In this document: piece after piece, positions 1 to 8,300 of the stretch
How positions within the stretch are numbered: position 1 is the stretch's first letter
How the letters are laid out: the number at the start of each line of letters is the position of its first letter
Source: Bacteroidota bacterium
GTDB taxonomy: Bacteria; Bacteroidota; Bacteroidia; Sphingobacteriales; Sphingobacteriaceae
Length of the DNA: 56,774 nucleotides
Direction of reading: 5' to 3'
Assembly (NCBI GenBank): GCA_013288465.1
Contig: JABDBT010000001.1
Coordinates: 1-56,774, forward strand
Translations under genes and position numbers: made by a program
The notes under the pieces: model-generated
Databases searched by the model: none
The model's input: only the letters and a program-made list of their open reading frames with translations
What the model was told of the DNA's origin: nothing

Positions 1-73
1 TTTTGGTGGAATGCTGTGTTTCCTTGTTTGCTGAATGTTTTTATGTAAATTCGTACTATTAAAAGGGATATTT

Positions 74-289
74 ATGGAACTTATAATTGATTTTGATAAA
101 ATTAAAGACCCCTCTAAACGGGAGTGGTTAATTAATTCGCTGAAGTTAATGCAAATTGGGTTTCAGACAATGGAAAAGCCACAAACCCTTACGCAATATA
201 ACAAGGATCTTGAAAAAGGAGATGCTGAAATTGAAGGCGGCGAATTTATAACAGCTACGGATTTGAAAGCTGAAGTGGGTAAATGGTAG
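74..289 (+). CDS. Antitoxin of a type II toxin-antitoxin pair (71 aa)
   Basis: Small, charged 71-residue protein that probably neutralises the toxin encoded directly downstream. I chose the ATG at 74 over an in-frame ATG at 35 because a purine-rich AAAAGGGA lies just before it and because the protein then begins with a compact helical-looking segment (MELIIDFDKIKD). The C-terminal half is polar and ends in GKW, as is usual for antitoxins whose tail wraps the toxin. The last codons overlap the toxin start by 7 nt (283-289), which implies translational coupling. The family is not recognised by name; the antitoxin role rests on size, overlap and the partner. DNA binding and autorepression are likely but not visible. 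Confidence 0.65.
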   Translation: MELIIDFDKIKDPSKREWLINSLKLMQIGFQTMEKPQTLTQYNKDLEKGDAEIEGGEFITATDLKAEVGKW

Positions 290-573
290 TTGTATGGAGC
301 AATAGTGTCAAAGCTGAATTAAGAAAGGCCTTTGAATATATTGCTTTGGATTCGTTGCAAAATGCACAAATGGTTATTGATACCCTAATCGATATGACCA
401 TGGATTTGCCGGAAAATCCTGGAAAACACTCCTTAGATAAATTTAAAAAAAGCAATGATGGTACTTGGCGGGCTTTTGAAAAGCATCATTACCGTATTTC
501 TTATCGTATCCTAAAAAATCAAATCCGCATTATTCGTATGCGTCATACCAGCAAGTCGCCTCTTACTTATTAA
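283..573 (+). CDS. RelE/ParE-family toxin (96 aa)
   Basis: Toxin of the RelE/ParE superfamily, which act either as ribosome-dependent mRNA endonucleases or as gyrase poisons. Supporting features are the N-terminal VWSNSVKAELRKAFEYIA helix pair, a central loop with the Arg/Lys-rich KFKKSNDGTWRAF segment, and the C-terminal beta-hairpin motif YRISYRILKNQIRIIRMRH, close to the ParE-type pattern of alternating hydrophobic and basic residues ending in an RxRH-like segment. Length is normal for the family. The start codon lies inside the antitoxin gene, so expression should depend on antitoxin translation. ParE-like is favoured over RelE-like, but the target cannot be decided from sequence alone. 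Confidence 0.78.
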   Translation: MVVVWSNSVKAELRKAFEYIALDSLQNAQMVIDTLIDMTMDLPENPGKHSLDKFKKSNDGTWRAFEKHHYRISYRILKNQIRIIRMRHTSKSPLTY

Positions 574-690
574 ATGGCCGCGCCGCCAAAAGTGACGAAG
601 GGCTATCAACTTGTGGAAGTTATACGACAATAAAAGCTTGTTTTTACCTTGATTCGCATAAACATATAATAGCAATAAGCTAAACCCTTA

Positions 691-1782
691 TCACCTGCCA
701 ATTATCCATCTCGCCCTCGTCTTATTAATGAGCGTAACCAACGTAAAGGTTATGGCATAAACAATGGTAAAACGTACAATTAAATACAACCAGAACTTTC
801 CGTACGAAAAATGCCCAACGCCAAACCGGGAGGTTAAAAATATCATGGGCAACAATAGCGAAACCAGTATATAATGAATAAGATAAATGCCGTAAGTGGT
901 TTCGCGTGGTTTTAAGAAACTGATAAAGTTAAAATCTTTGATCTTGAGCAATAAAAAGAAGAAACTCATGGAGTATAAAATATTACTTGGCCGCAATGAA
1001 TTATAAGGATCGGCACTGTGTAATTTTTCCAGCAAAAAAGTTTCATTCATGCCCAATACCAGCGTTATAGCAGATAGTGCTACCCATAATAAAATGGGTG
1101 TTTTTTTAAGCCACAGCTCAATGCTTTTTAAGTGGTGGTTAAACTGTACGCCCAGCCATAAAAAAAATACAAACCCAAATATGGCGGTGGAGTGTTTTGG
1201 CTCAATCCATTCATAATATATATTAACTGTATAAAGCAGGGTAAACAAAAACAACGCGCCGCCCAGCCAGTAGGAGTAGAGGTAACGTTTAAAAACGAGT
1301 AAAATAGCTATGCAGATCAAAAAATTGGGTATAAACCAAAAGCTGGTGTACAGGTAAATTGTTTTTAAATAATCAAGCACAACAAAGCCGTAGTGCGGCG
1401 TAATTTTTCCAGTGTTAAATTTGCAGGCACAGATAACATCATTTAAAACGATCATGACACAAAATAACAGCGACCAAAACAGCCAGGGGGCAATGGTATT
1501 ATCAATACGCCTTTTTAAATACTGAACAGGAGAGTAAACTGTGAACTTTTCGCCTATGAGAAACCCGGCCAACAAGAAAAAGGCTATGGTGCCAAATTTT
1601 ATAAACTGCATAACGGCGGCATAAGTTAAAATGCTAAGCTTATCGGCAGGGTGATAGGTATAACTATCAAAGGCAAAGCAATGTTCCATAACAATGCTGA
1701 TGATAGCCAGGCACCTGATGGCATCTATAAAATTATAATTCTTCTTTGCCGGGGTCTCATTAACTAAATTTTGCATAGGCAT
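691..1782 (-). CDS. Acyltransferase 3 family membrane protein (363 aa)
   Basis: Integral membrane O-acyltransferase of the acyltransferase-3 (OafA/YrhL-like) family. These enzymes move acetyl or other acyl groups onto sugars of surface polysaccharides, lipopolysaccharide or small molecules. The N-terminus shows the family signature, a short cytoplasmic stretch followed by FIDAIRCLAIISIVMEH with the conserved Arg and His. About ten hydrophobic helices follow to the end. Length is typical for the single-domain form; no SGNH extension is present. The nearest gene downstream on this strand is the toxin region on the opposite strand, so it appears monocistronic. The acceptor is unknown. Confidence 0.85.
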   Translation of the reverse strand: MPMQNLVNETPAKKNYNFIDAIRCLAIISIVMEHCFAFDSYTYHPADKLSILTYAAVMQFIKFGTIAFFLLAGFLIGEKFTVYSPVQYLKRRIDNTIAPWLFWSLLFCVMIVLNDVICACKFNTGKITPHYGFVVLDYLKTIYLYTSFWFIPNFLICIAILLVFKRYLYSYWLGGALFLFTLLYTVNIYYEWIEPKHSTAIFGFVFFLWLGVQFNHHLKSIELWLKKTPILLWVALSAITLVLGMNETFLLEKLHSADPYNSLRPSNILYSMSFFFLLLKIKDFNFISFLKPRETTYGIYLIHYILVSLLLPMIFLTSRFGVGHFSYGKFWLYLIVRFTIVYAITFTLVTLINKTRARWIIGR

Positions 1783-1933
1783 TAAAAGGTAACTATACCG
1801 GCCATCCTGTTTATTAACAGCAATGCACAGTAAGTTAAACCTGTTTTGATTAAGATAAACAGTGAAAAAATTAGTCTTAAACTTTCTTAGGGGAGTATAT
1901 ATGCTTCAATAAAAGGAGGCACAAATAGCTTAA

Positions 1934-1967
1934 AACATAAAACCACCAATATTGGCGGCCTTATGTT
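1934..1967 (-). terminator. Imperfect palindrome, likely terminator of the outer-membrane protein gene
   Basis: A 34-nt imperfect palindrome, outer arms AACATAA/TTATGTT and inner arms CCnCCAAT/ATTGGnGG, lies about 40 nt past the stop codon of the minus-strand gene at 2008-2655. Read on the minus strand, the GC-rich core is followed by TTTTATGTTTT, which suits intrinsic termination. It also lies upstream of the acyltransferase gene, so an operator role is possible. Confidence 0.45.
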
Positions 1968-2007
1968 AGTATGACTAATAAATTTTGAAAAGGATTAATT
2001 TGGGAAA

Positions 2008-2655
2008 TTAAAATTTAAATCCTAAGCCTAATTGTAAAACCTGGTTGCTATAACCCGGTACATACAGATTTCCGTTAGCGTTTGATTGATTTAAGTCGAT
2101 AGTATATTTGGCATGTATGTCAATGGTGCGGCTTACATCAAACCCGAACCCAACTACTGCATCTAAATTTGTTTTATCGACATTAGTAGAAGCATAAAAT
2201 TGTTTATTGCTTTCATTAAAACCGGCCGAAAAACTATTTGAAGTTGCTGCTAAAAAAGAAACTTGCGGGCCTAAATAAAAATTAACCAAACCTGCCACTT
2301 TAAACTTAGCCAATAACGGAACGTCAATATATTGGGTGCGTTGTGTAAAATTACCGTTAGGGGTTTCGGCCGAATAACCTTTTTGCGAGTATAAAGCTTC
2401 TGCCTGCAATGAGAATGGATAAACAACCGGCAACTCAAATGTTAAACCTGCTGTAAGCCCGGTTAACGAACCCGTATTGAAATTGGAACTTGAATTGCCA
2501 ATTGAGTTTGAAACATTTACGCTTGCTTCAAAACCTACTTTTGGTTCGTAAAAGTTAGTGCTGTTATAATCACTAAGCGGACCGTAAATATTGCGTTGTG
2601 CGCTTACTGTGCCGGCAAATAGCAAGCCCAGTGCTAAAAGTAAAATGTTTTTCAT
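2008..2655 (-). CDS. Outer-membrane beta-barrel protein, porin-family (215 aa)
   Basis: Small outer-membrane protein with a clear signal peptide (MKNILLLALGLLFAGTVSAQ, cleavage after AQ) and a mature part of alternating hydrophobic/polar strands ending in the barrel-type C-terminus LGLGFKF. It resembles the 8-stranded outer-membrane beta-barrel group (PF13568-like) common in Bacteroidota, whose members bind unknown ligands or only stiffen the envelope. Recognisable segments are GFEASVNVSNS, LTAGLTFELP, YIDVPLLAKFKV and FYLGPQVSFLA. A palindrome downstream may terminate transcription. No plug, OmpA or peptidoglycan-binding domain is present, so no specific substrate can be named. Confidence 0.75.
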   Translation of the reverse strand: MKNILLLALGLLFAGTVSAQRNIYGPLSDYNSTNFYEPKVGFEASVNVSNSIGNSSSNFNTGSLTGLTAGLTFELPVVYPFSLQAEALYSQKGYSAETPNGNFTQRTQYIDVPLLAKFKVAGLVNFYLGPQVSFLAATSNSFSAGFNESNKQFYASTNVDKTNLDAVVGFGFDVSRTIDIHAKYTIDLNQSNANGNLYVPGYSNQVLQLGLGFKF

Positions 2656-2790
2656 AAGTAGATAAACGTTTGTTTCTTAAATAGTTAAACAGGAAACCTG
2701 CTCTCAATAACTATTCAATTACTTTGTTATACGGTATCCATTTTAAATAGGTTTCATAAAATCACACATTTTTAATATAAATTTGATTTT

Positions 2791-4515
2791 ATGCTACCAA
2801 CCGTAAAATATTTACAAATTGCCACACTTATTTTTTTGAATTGTATTGTAATACAGGCCTTTGCGCAAAAGGATAGTTATGTTCAAACAATAGGGCAACA
2901 AAACCATTGGGTCGATTCGGTTTTTAATAAAATGAACCGGCGACAAAAAATAGCGCAATTATTTTTTGTGCGTGCGCACACCAATAAAGGGCAGCGTTAT
3001 GAAGATTCGGTTGCTGAGGTTATCCGCGACCAGCAGATAGGCGGGCTTGTATTTTTCCAGGGTGGGCCGGTGCGCCAGGCCGACCTGATAAACCGCTATC
3101 AAAAAATAGCGCATACACCCTTGTTAATTGCCATGGATGGCGAGTGGGGCATAGGTATGCGTTTAGATTCGACCATATCCTACCCTTACCAGATGACCCT
3201 GGGCGCCATACAGGATAATACGCTGATCTATAAAATGGGACAGCAGGTGGCTTATGATTTTAAACGGCTTGGCATGCAAATGAATTTTGGGCCGGATATG
3301 GATGTGAACAACAATCCCAACAATCCTGTTATCAACTACCGCTCATTTGGCGATAATAAATATAATGTGGCCGAAAAGGGGATCGCCTATCTTAAAGGTA
3401 TGCAGGATGCCGGGCTTTTAACCACCGCCAAACACTTTCCCGGCCATGGCGATACTAATGTCGATTCGCACTTTGACCTGCCATTATTACCCTTTACCCG
3501 TGAGCGATTAGATACTTTAGAAGAATATCCTTTTAGGGAGGCCATAAAGGCGGGTATCAGCGGTATAATGATAGCCCACATGGATATACCCGCGTTAGAT
3601 AACACGAAGAATTTACCATCAACCTTGTCGCGAAAAATAGTGACAGGTGTTTTAAAAGACTCGTTAGGCTTTAAGGGCCTTGTGGTATCGGATGCGATGG
3701 AAATGAAAGCGGTAACCAAGTATTTCCCGGATGGAGAGGCAGAGGTAAAAGCATTTTTAGCCGGCAATGATATTATCGAGCTGTCAGACAATTCGGAAAA
3801 AGCCATACTAGGGATCAGAAAAGCTATACGTAAGGGACAAATATCAACGGAAGAGTTTGAAGCGCGGGTTAAAAAGATATTGGCAGCCAAATATTGGGCG
3901 GGCTTAGCTAAGGTGAAGGAGGTTTCAACCGTGCGTTTGGATGAAGACCTGAACCGCCCTGCCGCTGTAGCACTGGTTCAGCAGTTAAGCGATGCCGCTG
4001 TAACGGTATTGAAGGGCAACACCTCGTCAGTGCAACTCGATCCGTTTTTAAAAACAGCTATTGTGAGCATTGGTGTTGATGAGCATACGCTTTTCCAGGC
4101 CGAACTGTGTAAATGGTATCCGTATAGCAGGTTGTTTATTGTGAATAAGAACACGCCGATTGCCCGGTTAAATCAATTGCTGGAAGCATTGAAGCAGTAC
4201 GACCAGGTTTTTATTGGCATACATGATACCCGCCTGCGCCCGCAAAGTAAACTGGACTATAGCGGCGAAGTGAAACAATTTATTACCGACCTGGTGCAAC
4301 ATCAAAATACGGTGACCTGTGTTTTTGCTAATCCTTATACCATTGCTACGCTGCCCGGCATCGAAAAAAGCGGGGCAATTATTGCCTGCTACCAAATGAG
4401 CGACGAGATGCAGCGCGCGGCAGTAAAGGTGATTACCAGGCGACTGGACGCGACCGGAAAGCTACCCGTACGGGTTAACGCATTTTTCCCGAATGGGATG
4501 GGGATTGGATTGTAA
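2791..4515 (+). CDS. Glycoside hydrolase family 3, beta-N-acetylglucosaminidase-like (574 aa)
   Basis: Exported GH3 enzyme, probably a beta-N-acetylhexosaminidase acting on peptidoglycan fragments or chitin-type sugars. A signal peptide covers about residues 1-25 (ending QAFAQ). The TIM-barrel domain runs from about 35 to 375 and carries the substrate loop KHFPGHGD (214-221), followed by the DSH motif (Asp225, His227). This Asp/His dyad is the catalytic acid/base typical of NagZ-type GH3. The nucleophile is Asp301 in VVSDAMEM. Residues 390-574 form a second alpha/beta domain. Many Bacteroidota homologues continue into a beta-lactamase-like serine hydrolase domain of about 400 residues; this one stops before it. 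A TAAATTTG box at 2778 lies unusually close to the ATG. Confidence 0.88.
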   Translation: MLPTVKYLQIATLIFLNCIVIQAFAQKDSYVQTIGQQNHWVDSVFNKMNRRQKIAQLFFVRAHTNKGQRYEDSVAEVIRDQQIGGLVFFQGGPVRQADLINRYQKIAHTPLLIAMDGEWGIGMRLDSTISYPYQMTLGAIQDNTLIYKMGQQVAYDFKRLGMQMNFGPDMDVNNNPNNPVINYRSFGDNKYNVAEKGIAYLKGMQDAGLLTTAKHFPGHGDTNVDSHFDLPLLPFTRERLDTLEEYPFREAIKAGISGIMIAHMDIPALDNTKNLPSTLSRKIVTGVLKDSLGFKGLVVSDAMEMKAVTKYFPDGEAEVKAFLAGNDIIELSDNSEKAILGIRKAIRKGQISTEEFEARVKKILAAKYWAGLAKVKEVSTVRLDEDLNRPAAVALVQQLSDAAVTVLKGNTSSVQLDPFLKTAIVSIGVDEHTLFQAELCKWYPYSRLFIVNKNTPIARLNQLLEALKQYDQVFIGIHDTRLRPQSKLDYSGEVKQFITDLVQHQNTVTCVFANPYTIATLPGIEKSGAIIACYQMSDEMQRAAVKVITRRLDATGKLPVRVNAFFPNGMGIGL

Positions 4516-4517
4516 CT

Positions 4518-4561
4518 TGTCTGAACCGCTGATTAAGCAGATTATTGGATTTCGCTGATTG
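4518..4561 (+). repeat. Intergenic short repeat with duplicated CGCTGATT
   Basis: Immediately after the GH3 stop codon the octamer CGCTGATT occurs twice, at 4527-4534 and 4553-4560, within a stretch beginning TGTCTGAACC. Strings of this kind (GTCTGAACC ... GATT ... GGATTT ... GATT) recur between genes in many Bacteroidota genomes, from general knowledge; only one copy was found here. Confidence 0.35.
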
Positions 4562-4574
4562 TAACGCAATGAGG

Positions 4575-4805
4575 TTACATTCTTAAACGCAGCGAAACAG
4601 AGCGGCCAAGGGCCTGTATTAATTCAGGGTCGAGGGATTTTTCGTCCTTTTGCACCCATACTTTCTTGTCGTCTTTTATGATTTCTACCTTTTCTCCGTC
4701 CAAAACTATCTCTAATTCGGTAGTGTGCTGATTAATAAGGTTGGAGTTAAGTATCTGGTAAACATAGTCCTTATCATTAAATGTTATCCTTAGCGGTAAT
4801 CCCAT
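4575..4805 (-). CDS. Small conserved-looking hypothetical protein (76 aa)
   Basis: Short cytoplasmic protein without signal peptide or membrane helix. The sequence alternates beta-type hydrophobics (PLRITFNDKDYVYQI, TELEIVLDGEKVEII) and ends with a basic helix (LGRSVSLRLRM), which suggests a small beta-sheet fold. It has good coding character and sits between the GH3 gene (convergent, 59 nt away) and the divergent DUF433 gene. No family was recognised. An association with the neighbouring toxin-antitoxin-type genes is possible but unsupported. Confidence 0.55.
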   Translation of the reverse strand: MGLPLRITFNDKDYVYQILNSNLINQHTTELEIVLDGEKVEIIKDDKKVWVQKDEKSLDPELIQALGRSVSLRLRM

Positions 4806-4881
4806 AGTCTCAATCTTCGGTGGTAAAGATAACGGTTATGGGTATCATTACCGCTTTATTAATTGTTAAATAATGTTAGGC

Positions 4882-4912
4882 TTTAAAATTTGGGGTGATT
4901 ATTGTAAATTTG
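4882..4912 (+). promoter_or_regulatory. Bacteroidota-type promoter for the DUF433 gene
   Basis: A perfect -7 box TAAATTTG (4905-4912) is preceded by TTTA (4882-4885, one mismatch to TTTG) with a 19-bp spacer, matching the primary sigma pattern of Bacteroidota. Transcription would start about 16 nt before the ATG at 4935. The same TTTA-N19-TAAATTTG arrangement precedes the toxin-antitoxin operon at 26588. Confidence 0.5.
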
Positions 4913-4934
4913 GATAGGGGTTTATAAAAGATTT

Positions 4935-5132
4935 ATGAATAATTTTTTGGAAAGAATTACAATAGATACAAACGTGTGCTACGGCAAAGCATGTATCCGT
5001 CACATGCGCTGGCCTGTGGAGGTAATTATTGATTTAATAGCTTCGGGGATGTCATTTGATAGCATTATAGTCGACCACCCGGAATTGGAGAAAGAGGATA
5101 TTCTGGCATCTTTAATATATACCACAGTTTAG
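4935..5132 (+). CDS. DUF433 protein, VapB-like antitoxin, apparently orphan (65 aa)
   Basis: Small DUF433-domain protein; members are winged-helix-like antitoxins usually paired with a PIN-like DUF5615 toxin. Diagnostic parts are the N-terminal ERITIDTNVCYGKACIR (family pattern rI..dp.v..GkP.Irg.R), the central VEVIIDLIASGMSFDSII helix and the closing LEKEDILASL. The family usually carries on for several residues after this helix, whereas here the chain ends at YTTV and the stop codon runs into a 33-nt palindrome starting at 5131. No PIN-like toxin gene follows. The simplest reading is an orphan, perhaps slightly truncated antitoxin. Confidence 0.72.
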   Translation: MNNFLERITIDTNVCYGKACIRHMRWPVEVIIDLIASGMSFDSIIVDHPELEKEDILASLIYTTV

Positions 5133-5163
5133 ATTTGACAACTTTTTAAAAGTTGTCAAATCT
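5131..5163. repeat. 33-nt palindromic repeat, copy 1
   Basis: Perfect 16-bp arms (AGATTTGACAACTTTT and its complement) around a single central T. Two further copies lie at 21992-22024 (the exact reverse complement) and 53278-53309 (same orientation, one A lost). This copy begins in the stop codon of the DUF433 gene and contains the stop codon of a minus-strand antitoxin remnant, so it separates two convergent reading frames. It could be a bidirectional terminator or a REP-like mobile palindrome. Confidence 0.85.
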
Positions 5164-5257
5164 TGATAGTTTTTAACCACTCCAAATCATCTTTATCCGC
5201 TTGTTCCTGCGAAATTAGCCTGTCGGCTTTAATATCTTCATCACTAAGTTTTAGCAT
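5156..5257 (-). pseudogene. Fragment of an antitoxin-like gene (33 codons)
   Basis: A short minus-strand frame starting at the ATG at 5257 reads MLKLSDEDIKADRLISQEQ and goes on to a DLEWLK tail. This closely resembles, from memory, the C-terminal part of a common Bacteroidota antitoxin family (pattern lklSdeDI..g.lIsqeeldk.DleWLk). The frame is open only four codons farther upstream, to a TAA, so the N-terminal half is missing and no toxin gene is adjacent. The stop codon falls inside palindrome copy 1. Most likely a decayed toxin-antitoxin locus; a very small functional gene is less likely. Confidence 0.42.
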
Positions 5258-5345
5258 TTGAATTTGTTCTTCGGCATTTTAATATACAAATTATAGCTGC
5301 TACATTAATTAGCCAGTGTTTTTTGTAGTTTTACTTTATTTCGCT

Positions 5346-8300
5346 ATGCAAAACTCCACCCCCAACAAATACAACCTAAAATTCCAGGAAGCCTTAGCCG
5401 GGTTAAACCCCGAGCAGTTGGCCGCCGTTAATAAAATGGATGGCCCGGTGCTGGTGGTAGCCGGGCCGGGCACGGGGAAAACGCAGATATTAGCTGCCCG
5501 CATTGGTAAAATTTTAACCGATACCGATGCCCGCCCTAACGAAATTTTATGCTTAACCTATACCGATGCCGGGGCGGTGGCCATGCGCAAGCGGCTGTTC
5601 GAGTTTATTGGCCCCGATGCTTACCGCATTAATATTTATACTTTCCATGCGTTTTGTAACGAGGTTATACAGGAAAACCTGGAGTATTTTGGTAAGCTGA
5701 ATTTGGAGGCTTTGTCTGATCTTGAATCGGCGATGCTGTTTAGGGAGTTGGTGGATGAGTTTCCGAACGACCATTTGCTGAAGCGCTTTACCGGTGAGAT
5801 CTACTTTGACGCGCCACGGTTGAAAAGCCTGTTTTCGACCATGAAAAGCGAAGGCTGGAATGAGGCGATAATGGAAAACGCGGTAAAGGAATATTTAGAT
5901 GACCTGCCCAACCGTGAAGAATTTATTTACAAAAAGGCAAACGCCAAAGCCGGTGTAAAGGCCGGCGACCTTAAGCAAAAGGATATTGATAAGGCTACCG
6001 ACCTGATGAAAAAGCTGCTGGCGGCAGTAGGCGAGTACCAGAACTTTGATAAAAAAATGAAAGAGCGCGGCCGCTATGATTATGACGACATGATCATTTG
6101 GGTACTTAACGCCTTCCGCCAAAATGAGGAGATATTGCGCCGTTACCAGGAACGTTACCAGTATATTTTGGTGGATGAGTTCCAGGATACCAGCGGGTCG
6201 CAAAACGAGTTGTTGAAGTTTTTATTAAGCTATTGGGACACGCCCAACGTGTTTGTGGTGGGCGATGATGATCAGTCTATCTTCAAGTTCCAGGGCGCCA
6301 ACATGAAGAACATATTGGATTTTGCCAATGACTATGTAAATGTGTTATCGACCGTGGTATTGAAGCATAATTACCGGTCAAACCAGTCTATTTTAGATAT
6401 TTCAAAAGCCCTCATTAATAATAATAAAGAGCGGTTAACGGCACAGTTAGCGCTGGATAAAAACCTGCGGTCGTCGCACGCGCGGTTTGCCGAAGCAATT
6501 GTTGAACCGGTAATACGCGAGTATGAAAACCCCGGGCAGGAAATGGTGGATGTGGCCATGCAAATTAAAAATTTAGTGGCAGGCGGCATCGCACCGGGCG
6601 AAATAGCGGTAATTTACCGTAACCACAGCCAGGTAGAGGAGCTACTGCACTTTTTAGAAACGCAAAAAATTGCGGTAAATACCCGCCGGAAGATCGATAT
6701 CCTTACCATACCTTTTGGCGAAAAGATCATCAATATACTGCGTTACCTGGCTATGGAGCTTGATTCGCCTTATAGTGGCGATGAGTTGTTGTTTGAGATC
6801 ATGCACTATGATTTTTTCAAAATAGCGCCTATTGAAATTGCCAAGGCGAGCATCGCGGTAGCAAAAGATAATTATGCTACTGCCGCCAATAATCAGCCTA
6901 AAACATCATTGCGCCGTTACATTAATGATATGCGCACCAAAGCACAGCCCGGCTTGTTTGATGACCAGCAAAATGTGGAGATGAAATACCTGGTTAGCAA
7001 TATCGACTACCTGTTAACCGACGCGGTAAGTGTTACCCTGCAACAGCTTTTTCAGCAGGTTATTGCTAAAATGGGTATCCTGCGGTACATTATGCAGCAG
7101 CCCGATAAGGGCACTTTTATGCAGATACTCACCAATTTCTTCGACTTTTTGAAGGATGAAAGCCGCAAACGCCCGGATATTAAACTTGCTGATCTGTTAG
7201 CAACCATTGAACTGATGAAAAAGAATAGCATCCGGCTGGACCTTAACCAGGTCATATTTTCGGATAATGGCGTCAACTTTTTCACCGCGCATGGCTCAAA
7301 AGGGCAGGAGTTTGAGCACGTGTTTTTTATAGGCTGCGATAAGAAAACATGGGACAGCAAAGGCCGAAACAACGGTTTTAGCTACCCCGATACGCTAACC
7401 CAGGCATCGGCCGATGATGATGCACAGAAGGAAGAATCAAGACGGCTGTTTTATGTGGCCGTTACGCGGGCCAAGCAATACTTAATGATATCCTACGCCA
7501 ATAAAGATAAAAAAGGCAAGGAGCAGGAAGCCTCGCAATTTATAGGGGAGATACTGGCGGATACCAATATGGTGATAGCTCATCCCCATGTGAGCGAAGA
7601 CAATATGCTGGAATTTTATGCCACCCAGTTTAATGAAGAAGATAAGCCTAAAATTGAATTGCTCGATCATAATTATATCAGCAGGTTATTGCAAAATTAT
7701 ACCCTGTCGGTTACCCATTTGAGCAATTATTTAGATTGCCCGCTGCGGTTTTATTTTCAGTGTTTAATAAGAGTGCCATCGGGCAAAAGCCCTTCGGCTA
7801 CGTTTGGGCAGGCGGTGCATTGGGCTTTAAATAAAGCATTCAGAAGGTTGAAGGACAACGACGAAGAGTTTATATCAACCACTGAGTTTATGAAAGAGTT
7901 TAGGTGGTATATGTACCGTAACCGCGATTCGTTCACCAAAGCCGAATTTAAGCTACGGGTTGATTATGGCGAAAAGATACTGCCGGTTTATTACGAACAA
8001 AACATAACCCGCTGGAACAAAATTGCCTTAACCGAACGCAGTATAAAAAACATTGAGATTGACGGCGTACCGGCAAAAGGCAATTTGGATAAGATAGAAT
8101 TTGAAGGCAAACAGGTAACCGTGGTTGACTATAAAACCGGGAAGCTCAAAAACGCGCTGGATAAACTAAAACGCCCAACTGATGATAAGCCCAACGGCGG
8201 CGATTACTGGAGGCAGGCGGTGTTTTATAAACTACTGATAGATAATGACCCAAGTAACGACTGGGAGGTAGTAAGTACCATATTTGACTTTGTTGAACCC

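Noticed and set aside
2778..2785. TAAATTTG before the GH3 gene considered as a promoter
   Set aside because: It lies 5 nt before the ATG, would give a leaderless message, and has no -33 box at the proper distance.
3387..3890. 167-codon minus-strand frame inside the GH3 gene
   Set aside because: Fully antisense to the catalytic domain, including its nucleophile motif; no recognisable protein features of its own.
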